A stretch of DNA of 64,000 nt, taken from Streptomyces ochraceiscleroticus. GTDB taxonomy: Bacteria; Actinomycetota; Actinomycetes; Streptomycetales; Streptomycetaceae. The position numbers and the translations under genes are program-made. The notes under the pieces were generated by a model that saw only the letters and a list, made by a program, of their open reading frames with translations, was not told the DNA's origin and ran no database searches. Location: contig NZ_JOAX01000020.1 of NCBI RefSeq assembly GCF_000720485.1, forward strand, positions 228,945-292,944. Direction: 5' to 3'. Positions 37,769 to 46,501 of the stretch are shown in pieces (the stretch's first letter is position 1; each line of letters starts with the position of its first letter).

Positions 37769-38863
37769 GTGTTCGTCGCCTGGAGGGACCTGAGGTTCGC
37801 CAAGGGGCGGTTCGCCCTGATGGGGACCGTCATCGTGCTGATCACCGTGCTGGTGGGGCTGCTGTCCGGCCTGACGGCGGGCCTCGGCCGAGAGAACACC
37901 TCGGCGGTCGCCTCGCTCCCCGCCGACCACCTCGTCTTCTCCGCGCCGGCGCAGGGCGACGACGTGTCGTTCACCGACTCGCACCTCAGTGCGAAGACCG
38001 CGGAACGCTGGGCCGGAGTGCCCGGGGTGGACCGGGCCGAGCCGCTGGGCATCGCCACCACGAAGGCCGAGTCGGGGCCCCGTAACGCGGCGCTGTCCGC
38101 CTTCGGGGTACGCCCCGGCTCCGGGCTGGCACCGGAATCCCGGGTGATCGCGCACGGCGCCGCCGTGCTCTCCGAGAAGGCCGCCGACGAGCTGGGCGTA
38201 CGGGCCGGGGACCGCTTCACGCTGGCCGGGCAGCGGCTGCGGGTCGCCGCCGTGTCGGGCGAGGCGATGTACAGCCACACGCCCGTGGTGTGGACCTCGC
38301 TGGACGACTGGCAGCGGGTGGGCGGCGGTCCGGCCGCCGCGCGCGGTACGGGCGGCTCGACCGTCCTCGCGCTGACCACCGAGGACGCGGGGGCCGGCGC
38401 GCTCACGGCCGCCGACAAAGAGCTGGGCACGAAGACGGTGAGCTCCGCCGACGCCCTGCAGGCGATCGGGTCCTTCACCGCGGAGAACGGCTCGCTGCAA
38501 CTGATGCGCGGCTTCCTCTTCGCCATCTCGGCGCTGGTCATCGGCGCGTTCTTCACCGTGTGGACGATCCAGCGCAGCGGCGACGTGGCCGTACTGAAGG
38601 CGCTCGGCGCCTCGACCCGCTACCTCCTGAAGGACGCGCTCGGTCAGGCAGTCGTCCTGCTGGTCCTCGGTACGGGCCTGGGCACCGCGCTCGCCGCCGG
38701 GGTGGGGGCTGCGGTCGGCGGCACCGTGCCCTTCGTGCTGGAGCCGGCCACCGTGCTGGTCCCCGCGCTGATCATGATCGCGCTGGGTGCGGTGGGCGCC
38801 GCGCTGTCCATCCGCCGTATCACCTCCGTGGACCCGCTGACGGCCCTGGGCAGCGCCCGATGA
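37769..38863 (+). CDS. FtsX-like ABC transporter permease
   Basis: A 364-residue permease with the MacB/FtsX topology: one N-terminal helix (MGTVIVLITVLVGLLSGL), a long extracytoplasmic domain of about 210 residues, then three C-terminal helices. The last part contains RSGDVAVLKALGASTRYLLKD, typical of FtsX permeases. AAGGAG lies 10 bases before the GTG. It works with the downstream ATPase and is divergent from a two-component system, an arrangement common for envelope-stress or peptide-exporting systems. Confidence 0.92.
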   Translation: MFVAWRDLRFAKGRFALMGTVIVLITVLVGLLSGLTAGLGRENTSAVASLPADHLVFSAPAQGDDVSFTDSHLSAKTAERWAGVPGVDRAEPLGIATTKAESGPRNAALSAFGVRPGSGLAPESRVIAHGAAVLSEKAADELGVRAGDRFTLAGQRLRVAAVSGEAMYSHTPVVWTSLDDWQRVGGGPAAARGTGGSTVLALTTEDAGAGALTAADKELGTKTVSSADALQAIGSFTAENGSLQLMRGFLFAISALVIGAFFTVWTIQRSGDVAVLKALGASTRYLLKDALGQAVVLLVLGTGLGTALAAGVGAAVGGTVPFVLEPATVLVPALIMIALGAVGAALSIRRITSVDPLTALGSAR

Positions 38864-38915
38864 CGCGCCGCCACCGCCGTCCCCGTACCGCGCCGACCGC
38901 CCCGTGGAGCACCCG

Positions 38916-39602
38916 ATGAGCCTCGATCTGACCGATGTGACCCTCACCTACCCCGACGGCGGCTCCCGGCTGACCGCGCTGGACAAGGTGTCGCTGCACG
39001 TGCCCGCCGGCACCATGACCGCGGTACTCGGCCCCTCGGGGTCGGGGAAGTCCAGCCTGCTGGCCGTGGCCGCCACCCTGATCACCCCGGACCGCGGCAC
39101 CGTCACGATCGACGGCGTCGACACCACCGGGATGAGCCGGGCGCGGCTGACCGCGCTCCGCCGCGACAAGGTCGGCATGGTCTTCCAGCAGCCCAACCTG
39201 CTCCCCTCGCTGACCGCCGCCGAGCAGTTGCAGGCGATGGCCCACCTGGACGGGCGCTCGCCCCGTAAGGCCGCGCCGCGGGCGAAGGAGCTGCTGGCCG
39301 CCGTGGGGCTCGCCGGGCAGGCGGACCGCCGGCCGCACCAGCTCTCGGGCGGCCAGCGGCAGCGCATCAACATCGCGCGGGCGCTGATGAACGACCCGGC
39401 CGTCCTGCTGGTCGACGAGCCGACCAGCGCGCTGGACCAGGAGCGCGGCGCGGCCGTTCTGGACCTGCTGACCACGCTCACCCACCGGCGGGCCACGGCG
39501 ACCGTCCTCGTCACGCACGACCGGTCGCACCTGGGCGCGGTGGACGCGGTCGTGGAGGTACGGGACGGGCGGGTCGGCGCGGGGGCGCCGACGGGCGCCT
39601 GA
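38916..39602 (+). CDS. ABC transporter ATP-binding protein, MacB/LolD type
   Basis: A 228-residue ATPase with Walker A GPSGSGKSSLL, Q-loop QQPNLLPSL, signature LSGGQRQRINIARAL, Walker B VLLVDEPTSAL and switch histidine VTHDRSH. ATG at 38916 has GTGGAG about 7 bases upstream; a GTG 12 bases earlier is in frame. It pairs with the FtsX-like permease 52 bases upstream. The stop lies only 18 bases from the convergent gene. Confidence 0.94.
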   Translation: MSLDLTDVTLTYPDGGSRLTALDKVSLHVPAGTMTAVLGPSGSGKSSLLAVAATLITPDRGTVTIDGVDTTGMSRARLTALRRDKVGMVFQQPNLLPSLTAAEQLQAMAHLDGRSPRKAAPRAKELLAAVGLAGQADRRPHQLSGGQRQRINIARALMNDPAVLLVDEPTSALDQERGAAVLDLLTTLTHRRATATVLVTHDRSHLGAVDAVVEVRDGRVGAGAPTGA

Positions 39603-39620
39603 CAGCGGCTCCGAGGGCTC

Positions 39621-40112
39621 CTAGCCCGCCTCCCCCGCCGGCTCGCCCGGCGCGTGTGCGAACAGCTTCAGTACCGGCACGCCGACCTTGTGGCGGGCGC
39701 GGGAGGCCCAGTCGCGGTGGAAGAACTCCTCGACGAAGTGCGGGGCGGTCAGCACGATCACCTCGTCCGCGCCCGTCTGGTCGACGACCGACCGCAGCAG
39801 GTCCAGCGGATGATCCTCGACCACCTGGCCGATGGCCTCGGCGCCCGCGCCCCGAAGCTGCTGCAGGGTGTGCGACAGGGCCCGCTCCGCGGGCGGCTCC
39901 GCCTGCGCGCCCTCGGGCTCGTCCCCCTCCCGCACGGCCTCGTCGAACTCCCCGAGGGCTACGTCGTCGATGGCCCGCAGCAGCACGTCCTGCTCGCCGC
40001 GCGGCTGCATGAGGACGACGAAGGAGACCTCATCGTTGCCGTGCAGCGTGGTGACGAACTCCACGTCCGCGGGCGACAGAGGCTTCTCGATCATCAATAC
40101 GCTCGTGAACAC
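39621..40112 (-). CDS. Conserved actinobacterial protein of unknown function
   Basis: About 163 residues. The N-terminal FTSVLMIEKPLSPADVEFV is followed by an acidic middle (REGDEPEGAQAEPPAERAL). A C-terminal part with VDQTGADEVIVLTAPHFVEE and VPVLKLF resembles nucleotide-binding alpha/beta folds such as universal-stress-like proteins, but no diagnostic motif is present. I recognise it as a conserved Streptomyces protein but know no function. GTG at 40112 is chosen because GAAGGG lies about 9 bases upstream. Confidence 0.75.
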   Translation of the reverse strand: MFTSVLMIEKPLSPADVEFVTTLHGNDEVSFVVLMQPRGEQDVLLRAIDDVALGEFDEAVREGDEPEGAQAEPPAERALSHTLQQLRGAGAEAIGQVVEDHPLDLLRSVVDQTGADEVIVLTAPHFVEEFFHRDWASRARHKVGVPVLKLFAHAPGEPAGEAG

Positions 40113-40278
40113 GACGCGCGCCCTTCTTCTCCGCTTCATGGACCGCCGCGGAGCGGTGGTCCGACAGAAACCATCCTTCCCCGTCGCAGGACGGGGCTTT
40201 CGTTCCTTCAGTGTGCCCACTGGAAGCTAAGCGGAACGAGAAATTCCGCCGAACGCCCGGGAGGTGCGGTGAAACGGT

Positions 40279-41133
40279 TCATGGGCGGCGGTACCGGGTG
40301 AACAGGAATCCGTCGTCCTCCAGTACGGACGCGAGCCGGAACCGTTCCGGTACCGCCAGGCCGGGCGCGTTCATGATCCGCGGCGCGTCCCCCACCGTCA
40401 CCAGCGGCGCGAGCGACAGGCACAGCTCGTCCAGCGCGCCCGCCGCGGCGAACTGGCCGAGCAGCCGCGGCCCGCCCTCCGTGAGCAGCCGGGTCAGCCC
40501 CAGGTCCGCGAGCGCGCCAGTCACCCGTGCGGGGTCCACCGCCGCGCCCTCCCCGACGAAGACCACCTGGGCACCGGCCGCCCGCGCGGCCTTCACCCGG
40601 TCCTCGTCGGCGGCCGCGCCGGTCAGCAGGACCGTGGGCACCAGCGGCTGCGTGAAGAGGGGCAGCGAGAAGTCCAGGTCCAGGCTCGCGCTCACCACGG
40701 CGATGGCCGGCGCGGGCCCCTGCCCGGCCGCCGCCCGCCGCGCGGCGAACGCCTCGCGCGCCCTGGCCGGCCGGTACCCCTCCTGGCGCACCGTCTCGGC
40801 GCCGGCGATCACCGCGTCGGCCAGCCCGCGCAGCACACCGAAGATCCGCATGTCGGCGTCGCTCGAGAGGGGGTGCGAGCGGCCCTCATGGTGCGCGGCG
40901 CCGTCCACCGAGGACACCATGTTGGCCCGCAGCCAGCCGTGGGACGCCTCCGTGCCGGCCGCTGCCTCCGGATACGCGTATGCCTCCGCCAGCTCGTCCA
41001 AGGTCCATTCCCGGTCTTCCATCCACTCCCGGTACCCGTCCGGCGGCGGCGACACCGCTTCACCGGAGGTTCCTTGGGAGGGTGCGTTTCCGGACGGCGC
41101 GGACGGGGCGGGAGAGGGGAACAGACGTCGCAT
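40279..41133 (-). CDS. Pyrimidine reductase family protein (RibD C-terminal domain)
   Basis: A 284-residue protein. From residue about 55 it matches the RibD reductase fold: WLRANMVSSVDGAAHHEG, then IFGVLRGLADAVIAGAETVRQEGY. LLTEGGPRLLGQFAAAGALDELCLSLAPL follows. These enzymes reduce pyrimidine-type intermediates with NADPH, but stand-alone copies have unproved substrates. The first 50 residues are low-complexity (Pro/Ser/Gly-rich). ATG at 41133 is preferred; an ATG 36 bases upstream lacks a good ribosome site. It diverges from zapE. Confidence 0.9.
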   Translation of the reverse strand: MRRLFPSPAPSAPSGNAPSQGTSGEAVSPPPDGYREWMEDREWTLDELAEAYAYPEAAAGTEASHGWLRANMVSSVDGAAHHEGRSHPLSSDADMRIFGVLRGLADAVIAGAETVRQEGYRPARAREAFAARRAAAGQGPAPAIAVVSASLDLDFSLPLFTQPLVPTVLLTGAAADEDRVKAARAAGAQVVFVGEGAAVDPARVTGALADLGLTRLLTEGGPRLLGQFAAAGALDELCLSLAPLVTVGDAPRIMNAPGLAVPERFRLASVLEDDGFLFTRYRRP

Positions 41134-41220
41134 AGGCCGCAGTGTGGCACGGAGACGGCCGTGTGACATGCCTCGCTCAGCGGTCCGGCCCGTGCCGTGC
41201 AGCGACTACGCTGGAGCGCT

Positions 41221-42342
41221 GTGTCACCTTCCACGCCCTCGTCGCCCTCGCAGCCCGCTCCGATAACCGGCCAGGCCGCCGGTCCCTCGGACGACGCGGC
41301 CCCGGCCGCGCTCACCGCGCGCGCCCCGCACGTCCCCGCCGACCGGCTGGTCGCGGAGATGGTGCCGCCGCCGCGCTTCCAGAGCGCGCGCTTCGAGACC
41401 TACATCCCGGACCCTTCGCAGCCCAGCCAGGCCGAGGCCGTACAGGTGCTCAGCTCCTTCGCGGCAAGCATCGGGGGCAGCGCGAGCTCCTCGAGCGGCA
41501 AGCGGCGCTGGTTCTCGAAGAAGCCCGCTGCGCCCCAGGGCCCGCGCGGCGTCTATCTGGACGGCGGCTACGGCGTCGGCAAGACCCACCTGCTGGCGTC
41601 CCTGTGGCACGCCACGCCCGCCGCACCGGAGCTCAAGGCGTTCGGCACCTTCGTGGAGCTGACCAACCTGGTCGGCGCGCTCGGCTTCCAGGAGACGGTG
41701 CGCACCCTCAGCGGTCACCGCCTGCTGTGCATCGACGAGTTCGAGCTGGACGACCCCGGCGACACGGTGCTGGTCTCCTCCCTGCTGGCCAAGCTGGTCG
41801 AGCACGGCGTGGCACTGGCGGCCACGTCGAACACGCTCCCGGGCAAGCTCGGTGAGGGCCGCTTCGCCGCCGCCGACTTCCTGCGCGAGATCCAGGGCCT
41901 GAGCGCGCACTTCCGGCCGCTGCGCATCGATGGCGAGGACTACCGCCACCGCGGGCTGCCCGAGGCCCCGGCGCCCTTCGACGACGAGACCGTCACCCGG
42001 GTCGCGTACGCCACGCCCGGCGCCTCGCTCGACGACTTCCCCGGGCTGCTGGACCACCTCTCGAAGGTGCACCCGAGCCGGTACGGCGGGATGTGCGACG
42101 ACATCCGGGCGGTCTGCCTCACGGACGTACAGGCGGTGCCGGACCAGTCCACGGCGCTGCGCCTCGTAGTGCTGGCCGACCGGCTCTACGACCGCGAGGT
42201 GCCGGTGCTGGCGTCCGGCAAGCCGTTCGATGAGCTGTTCAGCGAGGAGATGCTCAAGGGCGGCTACCGCAAGAAGTACTTCCGCGCGATATCGCGCCTG
42301 ACGGCGCTGGCACGCGACGCGAAGCAGCTCACGGAGAAGTAG
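41221..42342 (+). CDS. zapE: ZapE/AFG1-like P-loop ATPase
   Basis: A 373-residue AFG1/ZapE-type AAA ATPase. The Walker A motif is GGYGVGKTHLL at about 115-125, Walker B LLCIDEFELDD, and sensor region LAATSNTLPGKLGEGRF. The C-terminal conserved end KYFRAISRLTAL is present. In E. coli ZapE modulates Z-ring stability; in actinomycetes the role is unproven. The GTG at 41221 has TGGAG just upstream. A hairpin terminator follows the stop. Confidence 0.9.
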   Translation: MSPSTPSSPSQPAPITGQAAGPSDDAAPAALTARAPHVPADRLVAEMVPPPRFQSARFETYIPDPSQPSQAEAVQVLSSFAASIGGSASSSSGKRRWFSKKPAAPQGPRGVYLDGGYGVGKTHLLASLWHATPAAPELKAFGTFVELTNLVGALGFQETVRTLSGHRLLCIDEFELDDPGDTVLVSSLLAKLVEHGVALAATSNTLPGKLGEGRFAAADFLREIQGLSAHFRPLRIDGEDYRHRGLPEAPAPFDDETVTRVAYATPGASLDDFPGLLDHLSKVHPSRYGGMCDDIRAVCLTDVQAVPDQSTALRLVVLADRLYDREVPVLASGKPFDELFSEEMLKGGYRKKYFRAISRLTALARDAKQLTEK

Positions 42343-42347
42343 CCCCC

Positions 42348-42367
42348 GGCGCCCCTGCCAGGGCGCC
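42348..42367 (+). terminator. Hairpin terminator after zapE
   Basis: GGCGCCC (42348-42354) pairs perfectly with GGGCGCC (42361-42367) around a 6-base loop, 6 bases after the stop codon. Confidence 0.65.
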
Positions 42368-42480
42368 AGAGCCCCCGCCACGGCTTGTCACCACACCTCT
42401 ACGCGCGTGGTTCCCGGCGGCCCTGTGACGTGGTACACACATCCGGTCACATCACCTGTCCGCCAGCAGGGAGTTGCTTC

Positions 42481-43842
42481 ATGTCCGCAACACGACGTCA
42501 GATCCTTGCAAGAACCGGCGCGGTGGGGGCGGGAATCGCCTTCTCCGGCGCCGTCTCGGAGATCTTCGCCGGTACCGCTGTTGCCCAGTCGACGGGCCCG
42601 GACGGCTACGGACCGCTGGTTCCCGACCCGGACGGCCTGCTCGACCTCCCGAAGGGCTTCCGCTACAAGGTGCTGTCCCGGGAGGGCTCCCCGCTGCTCT
42701 CCGGTGAGGGCAAGGTACCGAGCAACTGCGACGGCATGGCGGCCTTCCGCGGCCGCCGGGGCCACACCCACCTGGTGCGCAACCACGAGAACCGCCGCAA
42801 GTCCCGCTCCGCCGTGCCCACCGTGCCCGGTATCACCTACGACCCGATGGGCGAGGGCGGCTGTACGGCCATCGAGGTCGACGCGCACAACGAGGTGGTC
42901 TCCGAGCGGGTCGCCATCGCCGGTACCTCCACCAACTGCGCCGGCGGCCCCACCCCTTGGAACACCTGGCTGACCTGCGAGGAGACCGAGTTCAAGGCGG
43001 GCGAGGAGGGTTACACCAAGGACCACGGCTTCATCTTCGAGGTCGATCCGTACGACCCGCGGCGCACCGGGGCCGTGCCCCTCACGGACATGGGCCGCTT
43101 CCAGCACGAGGCGATCGCGGTCGACCCCCGGGACGGCACGGTCTACGAGACCGAGGACGCGTTCGAGAAGCCGTTCGGGCTCTTCTACCGCTTCCACCCG
43201 AACAAGCCGCTGGGCGGCACCGGTTCACTGCGCGCGGGCGGCCGGCTGCAGGCGATGCGCGTACCGGGGGTGAAGGACCTCTCCGCCATCAAGGAGACGG
43301 GCGCGACGTTCGACCGCATCGAGTGGGTGGACGTCCCGGACCCGCTCGCGAAGCAGACGCCCATCCGCTTCCAGGACTTCGGTACGAAGGGCATCACGCA
43401 CGCCCAGAAGCTGGAGGGCTGCTACTGGGGCGGCTCCTGCGTGTACTTCGTGTCCAGCTTCGCGCACCGGGACGAGGGCTCGGCCGCCGACCACTACGGG
43501 CAGGTGTGGCGGTACGACCCGAAGCGGCACTCTCTCACGCTGGTGGTCGTCTTCGGCCCGGACAGCGATCTGCAGCTCCCCGGTGAGTCCCCCGACAACA
43601 TCTGCCTGGCCCCCAGCGGCGGCCTGATGGTGTGCGAGGACGGGGACGGCGCGCAGCACGTCTTCGGGCTGACCCGGAAGGGCGCGGTGTACCCGATGGC
43701 GCGCGGCCGGCAGAACATCGGGACGCCGGAGAAGCCGGAGTGGGGCGAGTTCGCGGGCGTCACCTTCGCGCCGGACGGGCGCACGATGTACGTGAACTGC
43801 TACACGCCGGGGACGACGTTCGCCGTGACGGGGCCCTTCTGA
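42481..43842 (+). CDS. Secreted PhoX-like phosphatase (DUF839)
   Basis: A 453-residue exported protein. The N-terminus TRRQILARTGAVGAGIAFSG is a Tat-like signal (RRQ plus hydrophobic stretch) with cleavage near residue 36. The DUF839/PhoX propeller shows NCDGMAAFRGRRGHTHLVRNHE, TPWNTWLTCEETE, RFQHEAIAVDP and SPDNICLAP. PhoX enzymes are metal-dependent (calcium/iron) phosphatases that release phosphate from organic esters outside the cell. GGGAG lies 7 bases before the ATG. I did not find a convincing PhoP box. It is convergent with a zinc-ribbon gene. Confidence 0.9.
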   Translation: MSATRRQILARTGAVGAGIAFSGAVSEIFAGTAVAQSTGPDGYGPLVPDPDGLLDLPKGFRYKVLSREGSPLLSGEGKVPSNCDGMAAFRGRRGHTHLVRNHENRRKSRSAVPTVPGITYDPMGEGGCTAIEVDAHNEVVSERVAIAGTSTNCAGGPTPWNTWLTCEETEFKAGEEGYTKDHGFIFEVDPYDPRRTGAVPLTDMGRFQHEAIAVDPRDGTVYETEDAFEKPFGLFYRFHPNKPLGGTGSLRAGGRLQAMRVPGVKDLSAIKETGATFDRIEWVDVPDPLAKQTPIRFQDFGTKGITHAQKLEGCYWGGSCVYFVSSFAHRDEGSAADHYGQVWRYDPKRHSLTLVVVFGPDSDLQLPGESPDNICLAPSGGLMVCEDGDGAQHVFGLTRKGAVYPMARGRQNIGTPEKPEWGEFAGVTFAPDGRTMYVNCYTPGTTFAVTGPF

Positions 43843-43913
43843 CCGTGATCACCGCCCTTCGGGGCCGAGCGGCCCTTCGAGGCTGAGCGCGCGCACCGTC
43901 TGTATGGGCTCGA

Positions 43914-44072
43914 CTAGCCCGAACAGGCGGTGCGCTGGGCTTCCTGCCACTCGCAGACCGGGCACAGGACGATGCCCGGGGTGGTCTCCGGGTACTCGGT
44001 GGGCTCGCGGCACAGGACGCACTCGGCGAGCGGTGCGTCTTCGGGCGCGGGGTGCTGGGTGGCGGGCGGCAT
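43914..44072 (-). CDS. 52-residue zinc-ribbon protein
   Basis: A short protein with two CxxC pairs (Cys18/21 in CVLCREP and Cys37/40 in CPVCEW), a pattern expected to bind one zinc. The rest is polar, with no membrane segment. ATG at 44072 with TAG at 43914-43916. I recall similar small proteins in Streptomyces genomes. Function is unknown; it could be a structural zinc protein or an adaptor. The short hairpin GGGCC-GAGC-GGCCC (43862-43875) may terminate the convergent PhoX transcript. Confidence 0.7.
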   Translation of the reverse strand: MPPATQHPAPEDAPLAECVLCREPTEYPETTPGIVLCPVCEWQEAQRTACSG

Positions 44073-44098
44073 GGTCCCGAGCCTACTGCCGCTGCCGC

Positions 44099-44767
44099 TC
44101 AGGTACGCCGGGAGCTGAGCGCACAGGCCGCCGCGACGGCCGCGGCGGCGATCAGGGCGGCCGCGCCCAGCGGCAGCCAGGGAACGGTCACCGTGCCGTC
44201 GGCCGAGCCGGTGACCAGGCCGCTGACCGCGGCGTTCGCGGGCGAGGCCGCGGTGACGAGCAGCAGCAGGGCGGCCAGCGCACCGGTGGGGACCGCCCAT
44301 CCGGTACTGCGCAGCACCGGCCAGTTGGCCAGCGCGCCGGCTGCCGTGCCCAGCAGGACGCAGGAGAGCGCCGTGAGCGTCCCGGCGAGGGCCGCGGGCC
44401 CCATCGGTACCAGGGTGCGGTGATCGGCGCTGTGCGGGTCGGAGACCAGCGCGACGAAGCCCGTACCGAGCGCCCCGAGGACCGTCGCGGCCAGCGTCGC
44501 GGTCAGGACGGCCGCCAGGTGCGCGCGGCCGGGACCCGCGGCCGCCGCGGTGCAGGCCCGCGCGGCAGGCGGTTCGCCGGTCACGCAGGCCCGCACCAGC
44601 CACACGGCCACGGGCAGCAGCGGGGCGGCGGCGTACCCGTACCCGTCGAGCACCGGATCGCCGGCCCGGATGCCGATCGCCACGAATGCGGCGTACAGGA
44701 GGGCGGGCGGCAGCCAGCGGTGCGAGCCGATGAGCAGCGCGACGTGGTAGCGGAGCAGCGGGATCAC
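44099..44767 (-). CDS. Membrane protein, probable ABC permease partner
   Basis: A 222-residue hydrophobic protein with about six helices (HRWLPPALLYAAFVAIGI, then LPVAVWLVRA, LATLAATVLGALGTGFVALV and others). No known permease signature is visible. The GTG overlaps the stop of the ABC ATPase as GTGA, which suggests it forms the transporter's membrane subunit. Function and substrate are unknown. Confidence 0.8.
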   Translation of the reverse strand: MIPLLRYHVALLIGSHRWLPPALLYAAFVAIGIRAGDPVLDGYGYAAAPLLPVAVWLVRACVTGEPPAARACTAAAAGPGRAHLAAVLTATLAATVLGALGTGFVALVSDPHSADHRTLVPMGPAALAGTLTALSCVLLGTAAGALANWPVLRSTGWAVPTGALAALLLLVTAASPANAAVSGLVTGSADGTVTVPWLPLGAAALIAAAAVAAACALSSRRT

Positions 44768-45687
44768 GGGGTATCGGGCCTCGGTGCGGTCTGGGCGGTC
44801 GGGGCGGGGTGGCCCGAGTGGGCTGGGTGGGTGCCCTCGGGAGCCACCGCGTGGATGTGCCACGGGGGACGGGCCGTGAGGAGGGCGCGCAGCAGCGTGT
44901 CGGAATGCGTGGCGGGGACGGTGAGCCGGGTCGTGCCGTCCGGTCCGGGCCCGGTGACGGGCGCTCCGGGGAGGCCGGGCGGCGGGGCGGCACCGGGCGG
45001 GCCCTCCGCCACCACGGTCACGCGCGGCCCCGAGGTGGCGCTCGGCTCCCGGGTGGCGCGCGCCGCGTACGAGTGCGCGTCCTGCGGGCGCAGGCCCGCG
45101 TCCACGACCCGGTAGCAGGCGTCCGCGGCACCGGCCAGGCGGGCCGGGTCGTGGTCGACGAACACGACGGTGCCGCCGGCCGCGACGCGCTCGGCCACCG
45201 CGCGGTCGAGGGTGCCGCGCGCCGTGCCGTCCAGGCCGGTCCACGCCTCGTCCAGGACGAGCAGTTCGGGCTCGGCGAGCAGCGCCTGTACGACGGCGAC
45301 CTTCTGGCTGGTGCCCTTGGAGAGCTCGGCGAGCGGCGTACGGGCGTGCCCCGCCGCCCCGAAGCGCTCCAGCCACTCGGTGGCCCGGCGGGCCGGCGCG
45401 GCACCGCGCAGCCCGTGGACGCGCCCGAGATGGCCGAGGTACTCCAAGGCCGTGAAGGGCAGCGCCGCGGGGAAGCGCTCCGGTACGTACGCGGCGCGCG
45501 GGCGTCCCGTGACGCGGCCCGTACTCGGTGCGTCGATCCCGGCGAACAGACGGAGCAGCGTGGACTTGCCGCTGCCGTTCGTGCCCTCGATGCGCAGCAG
45601 GGACGCGCGCGGCACTTCGAGGTCGACGTCGCGCAGCACCCAGGGGCCGCGCAGCCCGTAGCGCCGCCCCACCTTGTGCAGCTTCAT
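44764..45687 (-). CDS. ABC transporter ATP-binding protein with C-terminal extension
   Basis: A 307-residue protein. The ATPase domain shows Walker A EGTNGSGKSTLLRL, a degenerate signature LSKGTSQKVAVVQALL, Walker B LLVLDEAWTGLDG and switch histidine VDHDP. The signature LSKGTSQ in place of LSGGQ is typical of small bacterial exporters. After residue about 210 a Pro/Ala-rich extension follows. GGAGAAGGA lies about 8 bases before the ATG. It is translationally coupled to the membrane gene. Confidence 0.9.
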   Translation of the reverse strand: MKLHKVGRRYGLRGPWVLRDVDLEVPRASLLRIEGTNGSGKSTLLRLFAGIDAPSTGRVTGRPRAAYVPERFPAALPFTALEYLGHLGRVHGLRGAAPARRATEWLERFGAAGHARTPLAELSKGTSQKVAVVQALLAEPELLVLDEAWTGLDGTARGTLDRAVAERVAAGGTVVFVDHDPARLAGAADACYRVVDAGLRPQDAHSYAARATREPSATSGPRVTVVAEGPPGAAPPPGLPGAPVTGPGPDGTTRLTVPATHSDTLLRALLTARPPWHIHAVAPEGTHPAHSGHPAPTAQTAPRPDTP

Positions 45688-45722
45688 TCCGGGGTCCTTC
45701 TCCGTGCCGTTCGCGTACCGCC

Positions 45723-46400
45723 TCAGCCGTTCGACGACTGGGTGGGCTTCGCCTCGCTGGGCCGTACGATCACGAACCCCTCGCCGTCCAGGCGGAGCTG
45801 TACGGCCTCGCCCGAGCCGCCGCGGATCATCGACCCGACGCTCTGCGAGCGGTGCAGCGAGGTCTTCAGCGCGGCGCTCCAGCCGACCACCGCGTCGGTG
45901 TCCACGAAGACCGGCAACTGCGGGCTGACAGGGATGACGATCGGGTTGCCCTCGCACATCACGCCGAGCTGGCCGTGCCCGGTGAAGACGGAGTTGAAGA
46001 GCCCGCCGCCGGTCATTCCGGCGCCCTTCACGACCTTTATCTCGTAGGACAGGGTGGCGTCGAAGCACAGGATGTTGCGGCCGTTGAGGGTGATGCTGTC
46101 CCCGGGGGCGAGGTCGACGATGAAGCAGTTCTGTGCCTCGTGCGCGAACCACACCTCCCCCTGGCCGCGCACGGCCATCAGAGCCAGCCCCTCGCCCGTG
46201 ACCGCGCGCTTGAGGAACTTGCCCACCCCCTGGCCCTGCTTCTCGAACTGCAGGTTGCCGCGGAAAGCGACCATCGAGCCCTGGCGCGCGTAGCACTCGC
46301 CGTCCACCACGTACTTGACCGACTTGGCGTTCTGCAGGGTCATGCCGGGTGCGGTCGCCGGGGTGACCAAGTTCTCGGACGAGAAGAGTTCGCTCTGCAT
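45723..46400 (-). CDS. AIM24-family protein
   Basis: A 225-residue beta-rich cytoplasmic protein of the AIM24/TIGR00266 family, with TLQNAKSVKYVVDGECYARQ, GGGLFNSVFTGHGQLGVMCEG and a glycine-rich core. The family is widespread, with a mitochondrial inner-membrane role in yeast, but the bacterial function is unknown. The ATG has no clear ribosome site. It lies 35 bases upstream of the ABC ATPase gene and may be in the same operon. Confidence 0.88.
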   Translation of the reverse strand: MQSELFSSENLVTPATAPGMTLQNAKSVKYVVDGECYARQGSMVAFRGNLQFEKQGQGVGKFLKRAVTGEGLALMAVRGQGEVWFAHEAQNCFIVDLAPGDSITLNGRNILCFDATLSYEIKVVKGAGMTGGGLFNSVFTGHGQLGVMCEGNPIVIPVSPQLPVFVDTDAVVGWSAALKTSLHRSQSVGSMIRGGSGEAVQLRLDGEGFVIVRPSEAKPTQSSNG

Positions 46401-46501
46401 GGTGAGGATGATCGCCCGGAACTCTTCCCTCCGCCAAGGAGGCCCGGGGAGGGGACGGCTCCGGGCCGGGGATTGTCAGTACCTGCTGGCAGACTGAAAC
46501 C

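Noticed and set aside
42385..42480. PhoP box upstream of the PhoX-like gene
   Set aside because: GTCACATCACC-type words are present, but no clear pair of 11-base direct repeats could be aligned, so it was not listed.
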